A model generated the notes under the pieces. That model did not search any database. It was not told where the DNA came from and saw nothing but the letters and a program-made list of their open reading frames with translations. Shown here piece by piece: positions 15,943 to 24,786 of a DNA stretch of 35,814 nt (positions are counted from its first letter, which is position 1; each line of letters starts with the position of its first letter). Position numbers and translations under genes: made by a program. This DNA comes from an uncultured Collinsella sp. (GTDB taxonomy: Bacteria > Actinomycetota > Coriobacteriia > Coriobacteriales > Coriobacteriaceae), in assembly GCA_905194675.1 (NCBI GenBank), contig CAJJTG010000023.1:1-35814 (forward strand), read 5' to 3'.

Positions 15943-16746
15943 ATGGCCCATGCAACAACCCGAGCTTTCGCCGATGAGCGTCGCGCCGCCATTATGGAAA
16001 TGCTCGAACATAACGCCTCAGTGCAAGTGGCAGAAATCGCCCAGACTTTTGGCGTGTCCTCCGTTACCGCCCGCGCCGACCTAGACGCGCTCGCCGAGTC
16101 CGGCAAGCTGCGCCGCACGCATGGTGGCGCTGTGTCGCTCCAGAAGCGACTGACCGTATCCACCCAGGATCGCCGTATCAACGTCAATGTCGCCGCCAAG
16201 CAGGCCATCGCGCAAAGCGCCATCGAACTCGTCAGCGACGGTGACACCTTGCTTGTCGACTCGGGCACCACCGCGCTCGAATTTGTCCGCCTGCTCGACC
16301 AGCGCGACGGCATCACCGTCATCACGGCCGACATCACCATCGCCGATTATATCGACGAGAGCATGCCCTCGGTCGATGTCGTCATGCTGGGCGGGGCACT
16401 GCGCAAAGGTCATCGCTATCTGTACGGACCGCTCACCATGCAGGCGCTCCAAATGGTCCATGCCGACCTTGCCGTCATGTGCCCCGGCGCTTTTGTTCCC
16501 GGCTGCGGCTTTACGACCGACTTTCCGCAGATGGCCGAGACCAAAACAGCCATGATCTCCGCCGCCCGTCAAGGCGTTGCCCTCATGGACGCCAGCAAGG
16601 TCAACGGACGCGGCATGTACCGCTTTGCCAAACTGACCGATGTCGGCACCATCGTGATGGACCGTGACCCCGACCATGCCGTCGCCACCTCGATCGCCGA
16701 GTTAGCCAACGACGCTCGTCCAGCCCTCATCATCGCCGGCGCTTAA
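15943..16746 (+). CDS. DeoR-family transcriptional regulator
   Basis: A 267-residue sugar-phosphate-responsive repressor. The N-terminal helix-turn-helix (ADERRAAIMEMLEHNASVQVAEIAQTFGVSSVTARADLDALAESG) is followed by the family motif LRRTHGGAV. The C-terminal DeoRC domain has LLVDSGTTALEF and ALMDASKVNGRGMYRFAKL. Such proteins bind phosphorylated sugars and repress nearby catabolic genes. The ATG follows GGAG. It is divergent from the class II aldolase, its likely target, and ends at a terminator shared with the flavodiiron gene. Confidence 0.9.
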   Translation: MAHATTRAFADERRAAIMEMLEHNASVQVAEIAQTFGVSSVTARADLDALAESGKLRRTHGGAVSLQKRLTVSTQDRRINVNVAAKQAIAQSAIELVSDGDTLLVDSGTTALEFVRLLDQRDGITVITADITIADYIDESMPSVDVVMLGGALRKGHRYLYGPLTMQALQMVHADLAVMCPGAFVPGCGFTTDFPQMAETKTAMISAARQGVALMDASKVNGRGMYRFAKLTDVGTIVMDRDPDHAVATSIAELANDARPALIIAGA

Positions 16747-16748
16747 AC

Positions 16749-16789
16749 AAAAACCACCACAAAGGTGCCTGTCCCCTTTGTGGTGGTTT
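16749..16789. terminator. Bidirectional terminator between deoR-type gene and flavodiiron gene
   Basis: AAACCACCACAAAGG (16751-16765) pairs with CCTTTGTGGTGGTTT (16775-16789). The minus strand then reads TTTTTGTTT, so it works best for the flavodiiron gene. Confidence 0.7.
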
Positions 16790-16812
16790 GAGCGTTAAAA
16801 GTGAACGTATCG

Positions 16813-17973
16813 CTACTTGGAGAGCTCGTCAGCGAGGGCCTCAATCTGGGCGCGCGAGGCGTCGTTGAGCGAACCCAGGACAGTCACCTTATTCTGCGTC
16901 AGCGTGATGTCCTTCATACCCTCGAGCTCCTTGGTCATAACCTTGGCAGCGGTGGGCGCCCAGGAGCCGGCCTCAACGAGCGCCACCGTACGGTTCTGAT
17001 AGGCGTGCTCGGCAAGCGTGTGGATAAAGGTGCTCATGAACGGGAAGATCTCGCCCTGATAGGTGATGGAGGCGAGCACCAGACGGTCATAGCGGAACGC
17101 ATCCTCAACGGCCTCGGCCATGTCGTCGCGAGCCAAGTCAAAGACGGAAACCTTCTGGCCGCGGGCCTCGAGCGCAGACGCAAGCTCCTCAACGGCGGCC
17201 TTCAGATGGCCGTACACGCTCGCATAGGCAATCGTGATGCCCTCGTCCTCGGGCTGATAGCTCGACCAGGTGTTGTAGGTGTCGAGGTAATAGCCCAGAT
17301 TCTCGGTAAGAACAGGACCATGGAGCGGACAGATGATCTGGATATCCAGATCGGCGGCCTTCTTGAGCACGGTCTGCACGAATTTGCCGAACTTACCGAC
17401 GATGCCAAAGTAGTAGCGGCGCGCTTCGCAAGCCCAGCCTTCCGGGTCCTCGATGTCGTTGGCGCCGAACTTGCCAAAGCCGTCGGCACTAAAGAGCACC
17501 TTGTCGGTGGACTCGTAGGAGAAGATCACCTCGGGCCAGTGCACGTTGGGGGCGCCGACAAACGTTAGGCTGTGGCCACCCAGGTCGAGCACGTCGCCCT
17601 CTTTGACGACCATCTTACGCTCGGGATAATCGGTACCAAAGTAGTTGACCATCATACGGAAGGCGCCCATGCTGGCCACGATCTGGGCCTGGGGGTAGCG
17701 CTCCATAAAGGCGGCAATGCCGGCGGAGTGATCGGGCTCCATGTGATGGACGACCAGGTAGTCGGGCGTACGGCCATCGAGCACGGCCTCGATGTTGCCG
17801 AGCCACTCGTCAACAAAACCGCCGTCGACTGAATCGGCGACAGCGATCTTTTCGCCCAAGATAACGTAGCTGTTGTATGCCATACCGTTCTCGGACACAT
17901 CGTACTGGCCCTCGAACAGGTCAATGTCGTGATCGTCGACGCCAACGTAGCGGATATCCTTGGTGATCTCCAT
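16813..17973 (-). CDS. Flavodiiron protein (FprA-type oxygen/NO reductase)
   Basis: A 386-residue class A flavodiiron protein that reduces oxygen to water or nitric oxide to nitrous oxide in anaerobes. The N-terminal metallo-beta-lactamase-like domain carries the diiron ligands in HHMEPDHSAG, GAPNVHWPEV, SADGFG and CPLHGPV. The C-terminal flavodoxin domain (about 250-386) begins IAYASVYGHLKAAVEELA and includes LASITYQGEIFPFM. There is no fused rubredoxin. The start at 17973 is set by AGGAGG nine bases upstream and by the family's usual MEITKDIRYVG-like N-terminus. Confidence 0.93.
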   Translation of the reverse strand: MEITKDIRYVGVDDHDIDLFEGQYDVSENGMAYNSYVILGEKIAVADSVDGGFVDEWLGNIEAVLDGRTPDYLVVHHMEPDHSAGIAAFMERYPQAQIVASMGAFRMMVNYFGTDYPERKMVVKEGDVLDLGGHSLTFVGAPNVHWPEVIFSYESTDKVLFSADGFGKFGANDIEDPEGWACEARRYYFGIVGKFGKFVQTVLKKAADLDIQIICPLHGPVLTENLGYYLDTYNTWSSYQPEDEGITIAYASVYGHLKAAVEELASALEARGQKVSVFDLARDDMAEAVEDAFRYDRLVLASITYQGEIFPFMSTFIHTLAEHAYQNRTVALVEAGSWAPTAAKVMTKELEGMKDITLTQNKVTVLGSLNDASRAQIEALADELSK

Positions 17974-18007
17974 CAGGCAAAGCCTCCTAGATAGACAAAA
18001 GAGCCCG

Positions 18008-18022
18008 TCTATCATAGCACTC
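18008..18022 (-). promoter_or_regulatory. Extended -10 promoter of the flavodiiron gene
   Basis: On the minus strand TGCTATGAT (complement of 18011-18019) is an extended -10 element about 35 bases upstream of the start codon. The -35 match (CTGTTG, 16 bases upstream) is weak. Confidence 0.4.
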
Positions 18023-18102
18023 GGCTACATCCCAACAGCTATCTGCCGGCATCCTTACCGATTGTTATTGATGTTCAACATATCACCGTTGACCTGCGGA
18101 AA

Positions 18103-19134
18103 CTATGCGCGCGGTATCGCCGTGCTATGTCGAATGATGAGTTGTCCGGGAATACGAATGGCAACGGTTTTGTCCGCCGCACCCGCCTCGGGAACCGCAT
18201 GCTCGAATACCTCGCGTCCGCGCTGATGTAGATCGAATCGCACGGTCGTGAGCTCGTTGTGTGCGACAAAATCATCGAGCGAATCGTCGACGCCCACCAC
18301 GCTCACGTCCTCGGGCACGCGCAGGCCGCTATCGCGCAGCGCGGCAATGGCGCCGTTTGCCATCTGGTCGTTTGCCGCGTAAATCGCCGTCATGGTGCGG
18401 TCGTGCTCAGCCAAGTACCGAGCGGCCTCGTAGCCGCTGTTGGCAGACCAGTCGCCCTCGAGCGGCTCTGCCAGCTCGATGTGTTTACGCTCGAGCGCAT
18501 CCTGCCAACCGGCGCGACGAAATTGCTCGTCGACCGAGAACGACGGGCCGCCAATATAGCGAATCTGCTCGTGCCCCAGCTCAAACAGGTGATCCATAAG
18601 CAATAGCGAGCAGCCGTAATGATCGGAGTCGACCGTGGTCACCCGCGGGTGCGCATACATGGTAACGATGACCGTGCCAATGCCCGGCAGTGGATCAAAC
18701 GTCTCAAAATCGGGCGCCATGCGGCTCATGCCGATGATGATGCCGTCCACCGGCAATGCGGCCATACGACGCGTTGCCTCGGCAAGCGAGAATTCCTCGG
18801 TCTTGGACATCTCGACCAGCGTGATGGCGCAATTACGCTCGCGAGCAGCGCTGGCGATGCCGTCGATCATTGAAAGGTTGCCAAACTTGGTGACATCGTT
18901 GATGCACAGGCCGACCGAATGGTAACGGCCATCGCGCAGTGAGCGACCGGCATAACTCGGACGAAAGCCGAGCTCTTGCATAGCGGCCTGCACGCGCTGG
19001 CGCGTCTGCTCGTTCACGTTGGGCAATCCGTTGGCGACGCGCGAAACCGTCTGCTGCGAAACACCGGCAGCGCGGGCAACGTCGGCCATGGAAACCGGAC
19101 GCGTACCTGTATCGTTGGAAGGGCGCCTTGCCAC
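18103..19134 (-). CDS. LacI-family regulator, probable galactose operon repressor
   Basis: A 343-residue LacI/GalR protein. The helix-turn-helix is VSMADVARAAGVSQQTVSRVANG followed by the hinge RPSYAGRSLRDGR. The periplasmic-binding-like domain carries VDGIIIGMSR and DVSVVGVDDSLDDFV. The start is taken as GTG at 19134 because AAGGTGA lies five bases upstream; the in-frame extension to 19203 is not family-like. It is divergent from galK-galT, and three related 14-bp operator-like sites lie between them, so it probably represses both itself and galKT. Confidence 0.9.
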   Translation of the reverse strand: MARRPSNDTGTRPVSMADVARAAGVSQQTVSRVANGLPNVNEQTRQRVQAAMQELGFRPSYAGRSLRDGRYHSVGLCINDVTKFGNLSMIDGIASAARERNCAITLVEMSKTEEFSLAEATRRMAALPVDGIIIGMSRMAPDFETFDPLPGIGTVIVTMYAHPRVTTVDSDHYGCSLLLMDHLFELGHEQIRYIGGPSFSVDEQFRRAGWQDALERKHIELAEPLEGDWSANSGYEAARYLAEHDRTMTAIYAANDQMANGAIAALRDSGLRVPEDVSVVGVDDSLDDFVAHNELTTVRFDLHQRGREVFEHAVPEAGAADKTVAIRIPGQLIIRHSTAIPRA

Positions 19135-19472
19135 AAAATCACCTTCGCTCTTGCGAGATCTGAATAGCGTGAATGTCGACCCGAGCGGAAACACGCCCCG
19201 CACAGAGGCCCGCTATCGTCGGACGCATGTTAACGTACTCTACTTTTTCTATCTGCACCTCTTCTGCTTTATAAGTCCATACGGCAGTACCGTTCACGGC
19301 TGTATTTCTACCGATTACCAGATTCTCAAAAAGTGACAAGCGATGTGTTATGAGTACGTTAGCATAGCCTGTAACGTGCGGTATCGTGAACACTTGGTTC
19401 ATGCCGCTTCAAGTTGTTAACGTACTCATAACGACGCAAAACTCACCCGTGCGCGCCAAGGAAAGGACCCCC
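19135..19472. promoter_or_regulatory. Divergent lacI/galK control region with three operators
   Basis: Three related 14-mers with a central CG step are seen: TGTTAACGTACTCT (19228-19241), TGAGTACGTTAGCA (19351-19364, inverted) and TGTTAACGTACTCA (19415-19428). This is the form expected of LacI-family operators, and their 50-120 bp spacing allows looping. An ACCGTTCACGG site lies at 19289-19299, with a related ACCGAT 21 bases after its start. Confidence 0.65.
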
Positions 19473-20678
19473 ATGACCACCCCCGACGAAAAGACATTCG
19501 CCACGCTCACCAAGCTGTTTGAGGAGGAGTTTGGCCCCATCGGCGACCGCCAGGTGCTCTACGTGCACGCACCCGGCCGTTCCGAGATCAGCGGCAATCA
19601 CACCGATCACGAGGGCGGCCACGTTATCGCCGGCTCGCTCGATGTCGCCGTCGACGGCATCGCCGTGGCAACCGACTCCAACAAGGTTCGCGTCGCCGAC
19701 GAGGGCTATCCTACGTTTGAGATTACGCTCAACACGCTGGATGTTCAGGAGTCCGAAAAGGGCACGTCCGCAAGCCTCGTGCGTGGTATGGCCCACGAGA
19801 TTGCAGCTCTTGGCGTTGAGCCCCACGGCTTCGACTTTGCCTTTACCTGCTCCGTCCCCTCAGGCGGCGGTCTTTCCAGTTCTGCCGCCGTCGAGGCCGC
19901 GTACGGTCGTGCCATGGAGACACTCTGGGGCGCGCCCGCCATTGAGCCCGTTGCGCTCGCTCAGATGAGCCAGCGCACCGAGAACAACTACTACGGCAAG
20001 CCCTGCGGTCTGATGGACCAGGCCGCCGTATGTCTGGGCGGCCTTGCCTACATGGACTTTGAGGATCAGGCCCAGCCTAAGACCCAGAAGCTCGAGCTCA
20101 ACTTTGAGGATCACGGCTATGCGCTCGTGCTCGTTAAGGTCGGCGCCGACCACGTGGCCGCCACCGATGACTACGCCGCCGTTCCGCGCGAAATGCAAGA
20201 CGTCGCCGCCGAGTTTGGCAAGGCGCGCCTGTGCGAGGTAAACGTTGCCGATTTTGACGCCAAGCTCCCCGAGCTGCGCGCCAAGCTGGGCGACCGTGCC
20301 TGCCTGCGCGCCGTTCACTACTGGTACGAGAACGGCCTGGTCGATAAGCGCTGGGCAGCCCTGAACGCCGGCGACATTGACCAGTTCCTGGTCCTGACGC
20401 GCGAGTCGGGCGCCAGCTCCGCCATGTACCTGCAGAATGTTGTTGCCAAGCTGGGTTCCGAGCAGCCTTCCATGTATGCCCTGGCGCTGGCCGAGCACGT
20501 GCTCGACGGCCGCGGCGCCGTCCGTATCCACGGTGGCGGCTTTGGCGGCACCATCCAGGCCTTCGTGCCGCTCGATCTGGTCGACACCTTCATTGCCAAG
20601 ATGAACGGCTGGCTGGGCGAGGGCTCTGCCCGCCACTACGCTATCTCTGACAAGGGGGCTTACGCGGCATGGCTGTAA
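19473..20678 (+). CDS. galK: Galactokinase
   Basis: Phosphorylates galactose to galactose-1-phosphate with ATP, the first step of the Leloir pathway. The 401-residue GHMP kinase has the galactokinase signature variant GRSEISGNHTDHEGG, the ATP-binding PSGGGLSSSAAVEAA and the C-terminal GGGFGGTIQAFV. The ATG at 19473 follows AAAGGA; the extension to 19386 covers operator sequence and is rejected. It overlaps galT by 10 bases, so the two are coupled. Confidence 0.95.
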   Translation: MTTPDEKTFATLTKLFEEEFGPIGDRQVLYVHAPGRSEISGNHTDHEGGHVIAGSLDVAVDGIAVATDSNKVRVADEGYPTFEITLNTLDVQESEKGTSASLVRGMAHEIAALGVEPHGFDFAFTCSVPSGGGLSSSAAVEAAYGRAMETLWGAPAIEPVALAQMSQRTENNYYGKPCGLMDQAAVCLGGLAYMDFEDQAQPKTQKLELNFEDHGYALVLVKVGADHVAATDDYAAVPREMQDVAAEFGKARLCEVNVADFDAKLPELRAKLGDRACLRAVHYWYENGLVDKRWAALNAGDIDQFLVLTRESGASSAMYLQNVVAKLGSEQPSMYALALAEHVLDGRGAVRIHGGGFGGTIQAFVPLDLVDTFIAKMNGWLGEGSARHYAISDKGAYAAWL

Positions 20679-22297
20679 TGACCGACGTGCGCGAAGCCGC
20701 GCAGAACCTGATCGAGTACGCTATCCACCGATCGATGATCGGCCAGGACGACCGTATCTGGGCCTACAACACCATTTTGGAGTGCATCGGCGCTACGGGT
20801 CCCGCGCTCGACATGACCTGGGCGCTTCAGGTTGAGAAACTCTCGCTCTTGCACCCCGATACCCTGCCCGACTTTGACCTTGAAGGCACGCTTGCTGCGC
20901 TTGCCGAGGCGGCCGTTGCCAACGGTGCCGCCGAGGACACGGCGTCGGGCCGCGACCGCATCGCCATGCGCATCATGGGCGCGCTCATGCCGAGGCCTTC
21001 GGTTGTAAACGAGGAGTTCAACGGACGTATGGGCGTCAACGAACCCCGCGCCGCGACCGACTGGTTCTACGGCCTGTGCTGCGACGCCGGCTATGTGCGC
21101 CGCGCCGCCATCGCACGCAACATCAAATGGAGCACCCCCACCAACTGGGGTGACCTGGAGATCACCATCAACCTGTCCAAGCCTGAGAAGGACCCGCGCG
21201 ATATCGCCGCGGCAGGTGCAGCCAAGAACACGGGCGAAAAGTATCCCGCCTGCCAGCTCTGCATCGAAAACGAGGGCTATCCCGGACGCTCCGCCGCAGC
21301 CGACGGAGGCGCTCACCCCGCCCGCCAGAATCTGCGCGTTATCCCCATCCAGCTCGACGGTGAGCGCTGGGGCTTCCAGTACAGCCCGTACGCGTACTTT
21401 AACGAGCACTGCATTGCCATGAGCTCCGAGCATCGCCCGATGCACGTCGACCGTAAGGGACTGACTTGCCTGCTCGATTTTGTGGACCTGTTCCCGCATT
21501 ACTTCATCGGCTCTAACGCCGACCTGCCCATCGTAGGCGGCTCAATCTTGTCGCACGACCACTTCCAGGGTGGCGCGCACGAGTTCCCCATGATGCACGC
21601 CGCCGAGGTCTCGCAGTTTAGCGTGCCCGGTTTTAACCAGGTCAGCGGTACCGTGCTGCAGTGGCCGCTCTCGGTGCTGCGCCTGCGCTCGCACGACCGC
21701 GGCGCGCTGCTCGATGCCGCCGAGAAGATTATCCTGGCATGGCGCGAGTGGACCGATGAGTCTGTAGGCGTCATCGCGCGCACAGCCGACGGCGTGGCGC
21801 ACAACACCGTGACGCCCGTCATCCGCCGCGTCGACTCCCGCGGCAATGCCGGAGGCGAGATCTACGAGGCTTACCTGGCGCTTCGCTGCAACATCACGAC
21901 CGACGAGCACCCGCTGGGCGTTTTCCACCCGCATGCCGAGTATCACCATATTAAAAAGGAGAACATCGGCCTGATCGAGGTTATGGGTCTCGCCATTCTT
22001 CCGCCGCGCCTGGTTCCCGAGCTCGGCGCTGTCCGCGAGCACCTGCTGGCGGCCAAGGCCGATGCCAGCTACGACCTTGCCGGCGCGCTCGAGGGCGATA
22101 ATCTTTGCCGCAGCCACGCCGCATGGGCCGAGGATGTCTATGCCCGCCGCGCCGACGAGCTTACGGCGGACAACGCCATCGATATCCTGCACGAGGAGGT
22201 CGGCGTGGTGTTTGGCCACGTACTCGACAACGCCGGCGTCTTTAAGTGGGACGAAGCCGGCCGCGCCGCCCAACAGCGCTTTATCGACTCGCTGTAA
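20669..22297 (+). CDS. galT: UDP-glucose-hexose-1-phosphate uridylyltransferase, class II
   Basis: Exchanges galactose-1-phosphate with UDP-glucose to give UDP-galactose and glucose-1-phosphate. The 542-residue length and motifs fit the class II GalT of Firmicutes and Coriobacteriia rather than the shorter histidine-triad class I enzyme: INLSKPEKDPRDIA, YPACQLCIENEGYPGR, IGSNADLPIVGGSILSHDHFQGG, GVFHPHAEYHHIKKENIGLIEVMG. The start at 20669 overlaps the galK stop; an ATG at codon 4 is an alternative. A strong terminator follows at 22345. No galE was seen in the window. Confidence 0.93.
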   Translation: MAVMTDVREAAQNLIEYAIHRSMIGQDDRIWAYNTILECIGATGPALDMTWALQVEKLSLLHPDTLPDFDLEGTLAALAEAAVANGAAEDTASGRDRIAMRIMGALMPRPSVVNEEFNGRMGVNEPRAATDWFYGLCCDAGYVRRAAIARNIKWSTPTNWGDLEITINLSKPEKDPRDIAAAGAAKNTGEKYPACQLCIENEGYPGRSAAADGGAHPARQNLRVIPIQLDGERWGFQYSPYAYFNEHCIAMSSEHRPMHVDRKGLTCLLDFVDLFPHYFIGSNADLPIVGGSILSHDHFQGGAHEFPMMHAAEVSQFSVPGFNQVSGTVLQWPLSVLRLRSHDRGALLDAAEKIILAWREWTDESVGVIARTADGVAHNTVTPVIRRVDSRGNAGGEIYEAYLALRCNITTDEHPLGVFHPHAEYHHIKKENIGLIEVMGLAILPPRLVPELGAVREHLLAAKADASYDLAGALEGDNLCRSHAAWAEDVYARRADELTADNAIDILHEEVGVVFGHVLDNAGVFKWDEAGRAAQQRFIDSL

Positions 22298-22344
22298 TGA
22301 TCCCTTGGAGACGGAGGAAAACGGATCATTTCGTCTTCAAGACA

Positions 22345-22384
22345 ACGGCGCCCGCCGGCAACATCGCCGGCGGGCGCCGTTTTT
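22345..22384 (+). terminator. Terminator of galKT
   Basis: ACGGCGCCCGCCGGC (22345-22359) pairs perfectly with GCCGGCGGGCGCCGT (22366-22380) and is followed by TTTT. Confidence 0.88.
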
Positions 22385-22395
22385 GAGTGTAGCCA

Positions 22396-22439
22396 TTGGG
22401 GACGTTCTTGAATGACTAGTCAAACAAGAACGTCCCCAA
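22396..22439. repeat. Palindrome with 15-bp arms, GTCCCCAA type
   Basis: TTGGGGACGTTCTTG (22396-22410) is the exact reverse complement of 22425-22439. AAGAACGTCCCCAA also occurs at 27239-27252. Confidence 0.6.
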
Positions 22440-22452
22440 CGACTAATGACTC

Positions 22453-22516
22453 GAGCGTGGAAAATCTCCCACTTTGAGCTCGCATGGGCACCAAAAGCGG
22501 GAGATTATCCACGCTC
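22453..22516. repeat. Palindrome with 18-bp arms
   Basis: GAGCGTGGAAAATCTCCC (22453-22470) pairs with 22499-22516 with one mismatch, around a 28-nt loop. It lies downstream of both galT and lacC. Confidence 0.55.
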
Positions 22517-22538
22517 ATTCTATTAGGAGTCGCAACCG

Positions 22539-23474
22539 CTACAACTCTACGACCTCAACGTTGTTGTAGATCTCATCCCAGCGGTCCATGACCAGGTGGC
22601 CGGTCTTGGGATCCATGGCGTTGAGCTTGCCGCAGGTATTGGCGGTCTTGAGCACCGTGACGTCGTCGGCACCAGCAGCAATGGCATGCGCAAAGCCGGC
22701 GATGGTCGAGTCGCCGGAACCCGTCGCGTTCACAGCCGCAATCGCGGGCGTCTTGGCGCGGAACGCGCGACCCTCATGGAAGCCCACCGAACCGGCAGCG
22801 CCCATCGAAACGACAACCCAGGGGATACCGGCAAAGCGGTCATCGGCGGCAAGCGCCTCGCGCAGGGCATCGACATCATCGGTCGTAAAGGACGTACCCA
22901 GCAGGCCGTTGATCTCGGTCAGATTGGGCTTTACGAGCTCAGGCTTTGCGTCGGACTCCAGCGCGGCCTCCAGCGATGCACCCGAGGTGTCGAGCAGTAC
23001 CTTGGCGCCCGCCTCCTCGGCGATCTTGACGAGCGCGGCATAGTAGCCAGCATCGACGCCACGCGGCAGCGAGCCCGAAAGCGTCACAACGTCCGCCTTC
23101 GCTGCAAGCTCGGCGAACTTGGCCGTAAAGGCCTCGAGCTCGGCCGGGGCGATCTGCGGGCCGCTCTCCAGCAGCTCGGTCTGATTACCCTCGTGCAGAA
23201 TATTCAGGCAAATGCGCGTCTCACCGGCGATGGGCACAAAGTCGTTCTTGACGCCGTCGGCATCCATAAGCTCGGCCATATAGGCACCCATGTGGCCGCC
23301 GAGCAGACCGGTCGCGAGCACATCGTCGCCCAACTGCAGCAGCACACGGCTCACGTTGAGGCCCTTGCCGCCAGCGGTCTTTTCGGGCGTCACGCGGTTA
23401 ACGTCGTCGATGATCAGCTTGTCGAGCTGATAGCGCGTATCAATCGACGGGTTCATGGTAACGGTCAGAATCAT
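22539..23474 (-). CDS. lacC: Tagatose-6-phosphate kinase (PfkB family)
   Basis: A 311-residue ribokinase-fold sugar-phosphate kinase of the LacC/FruK group. It has MILTVTMNPSIDTRYQL at the start, GGKGLNVSRVL in the substrate-binding region and the ATP/anion-hole motif NATGSGDSTIAGF near the C-terminus. It would phosphorylate tagatose-6-phosphate to tagatose-1,6-bisphosphate. The lacA-lacB context favours this over 1-phosphofructokinase, although sequence alone does not separate them. ATG 23474 follows AGGAG. It is the last gene of the lacA-lacB-lacX-lacC set. Confidence 0.87.
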   Translation of the reverse strand: MILTVTMNPSIDTRYQLDKLIIDDVNRVTPEKTAGGKGLNVSRVLLQLGDDVLATGLLGGHMGAYMAELMDADGVKNDFVPIAGETRICLNILHEGNQTELLESGPQIAPAELEAFTAKFAELAAKADVVTLSGSLPRGVDAGYYAALVKIAEEAGAKVLLDTSGASLEAALESDAKPELVKPNLTEINGLLGTSFTTDDVDALREALAADDRFAGIPWVVVSMGAAGSVGFHEGRAFRAKTPAIAAVNATGSGDSTIAGFAHAIAAGADDVTVLKTANTCGKLNAMDPKTGHLVMDRWDEIYNNVEVVEL

Positions 23475-23527
23475 ATTGAACTCCTGTTCCGGGGCGGCAT
23501 GACCCACCCCAAACATACGATAGCTCG

Positions 23528-24409
23528 TTAAAGGATCTCGATCTCAAAGCCGCGGGTGACGGTCTCCCCCGGCTTGGCAACCAGGCAGCCACGCTTGTGC
23601 TCCAGAATATCGTCCTCGTCGGAGCAGGTAGACAGGCCACCCCACGGTTCCACGGCCACAAAGTCGCCCTCGGGCTTGCTCCACACAATCAGGTATGGCA
23701 TATCGGGGAACGTCAGGCGCACGCCCTTGTCCTCGGTTTTCTTGGTCAGCGTAACCACGCGGCTCTCGAGCACGTCAAAGATGGTCTCCGCGAAGTCAAA
23801 GAGTTCGTGGGTCAGCGGCAGGTTCTGGTCGATCATAGGGTTCTTGCTGCGATGCTCAACATCAATCAAGCCCGTCGAGGGAACGGCAGTACAGAGCTCG
23901 GCGGCCTCACGCTGCTCAAAACGGAGCTCGTAATCGTCATAGGACTCGCCCTCGTCGAGCGGGCACTTAAAGCCGGGGTGACCACCCACAAAGAATGGCA
24001 TATCCTCGGTGCCCTCATTGGTCACCTCGTACGACACGGCCACCTTTTCCGAATCGATCGTGTAGCGAGCAACGATCTTAAACGGATACGGGTACTGCTC
24101 AAGCAACTCGGCATGGTCGGCAGAGCTTAGGCTCAGCGCAACCATGTTGTCGCTCTGCTCCTCGAGCTTCCACTCCTGCTTGCGGGCAAAGCCGTGGCGG
24201 GCAAGCTTGACCTCGCGGCCACCCATGGTCATCGCGCGGCCATCACGAAGGCCGCCGCAAATCGGAAAGCAAATGGGTGCCTGGCCCGACCACACCGCCG
24301 GATCGCCCTGCCACAGATACTCACGACCGTTGGCCGCAATAGAAGTGAACGATCCGCCAGCCGTGCTCAGTGCCACACGAATAGAACCGTTATCAAGAAC
24401 AAACTCCAT
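23528..24409 (-). CDS. Aldose 1-epimerase family protein (LacX-like)
   Basis: A 293-residue galactose mutarotase-fold protein. The N-terminal half has GREYLWQGDPAVWSGQAPICFPICGGL and the catalytic-type histidine region ARHGFARKQEW. FFVGGHPGFKCPLDEGE follows, and VAVEPWGGLSTCSDEDD lies near the end. LacX proteins of lactose operons belong here and are thought to interconvert anomers of sugars or sugar phosphates. It lies 53 bases upstream of lacC on the same strand. The start at 24409 is preceded by GGGAAGG. Confidence 0.85.
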   Translation of the reverse strand: MEFVLDNGSIRVALSTAGGSFTSIAANGREYLWQGDPAVWSGQAPICFPICGGLRDGRAMTMGGREVKLARHGFARKQEWKLEEQSDNMVALSLSSADHAELLEQYPYPFKIVARYTIDSEKVAVSYEVTNEGTEDMPFFVGGHPGFKCPLDEGESYDDYELRFEQREAAELCTAVPSTGLIDVEHRSKNPMIDQNLPLTHELFDFAETIFDVLESRVVTLTKKTEDKGVRLTFPDMPYLIVWSKPEGDFVAVEPWGGLSTCSDEDDILEHKRGCLVAKPGETVTRGFEIEIL

Positions 24410-24648
24410 AGGAGCCTTCCCTTTCGTACGCCAGCCCGCCGAGTCAGTGGGGCTGATAGAAAACCGGCCCGCGCCCCCTCACAGAAACGCGAGCCGTCAA
24501 TTGAAAAGCTGCAGAATGCCGGGTACCGCCAAGAGCGAAGCACTCAAGCCAAGCAAGCAAACGTGTTATCGGAGCAGCTTACCGAACCGACGGCTTCGCA
24601 ACAAAAGGGGCAACCTCACAGGCACCCTCAACGTCAGCGAGCGGCGTT

Positions 24649-24733
24649 CAGGTGCCCCAGGTCGCCGCGAAAGAGGAGCGACGCGTACTTCATGTACGCG
24701 AGCGACGGTTTGAGCGGCGAGATGGGGTGCCTG
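24649..24733 (+). repeat. Structured dispersed element, copy 2
   Basis: The outer arms are CAGGTGCCCCA (24649-24659) and TGGGGTGCCTG (24723-24733), the inner arms TCGCCGC (24662-24668) and GCGGCGA (24714-24720), and the central hairpin CGCGTAC/GTACGCG spans 24682-24700. GAGGAGCG and AGCGACG are kept relative to copy 1 at 2135, while the stems differ in sequence but stay paired. Confidence 0.65.
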
Positions 24734-24754
24734 GGCGGCGCGCAGCGTCGACCC

Positions 24755-24782
24755 GTTACGCGGTTTGGTAAAACCGCGTAAC
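24755..24782 (-). other. Perfect 12-bp hairpin after lacB
   Basis: GTTACGCGGTTT (24755-24766) pairs with AAACCGCGTAAC (24771-24782) around a 4-nt loop. There is no T-run on either strand, so it may protect the 3' end of a processed lacAB message rather than terminate. Confidence 0.5.
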
Positions 24783-24786
24783 CTCC

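Larger units (their letters stand above)
24410..24786. other. Structured lacB-lacX spacer
   Basis: This 377-bp gap inside the lac operon has no credible gene. It holds a perfect 12-bp hairpin directly after lacB (24755-24782), copy 2 of the structured element (24649-24733), and a GC-poor stretch near lacX in which nothing was recognised. It may set the relative levels of lacAB and lacXC transcripts. Confidence 0.5.
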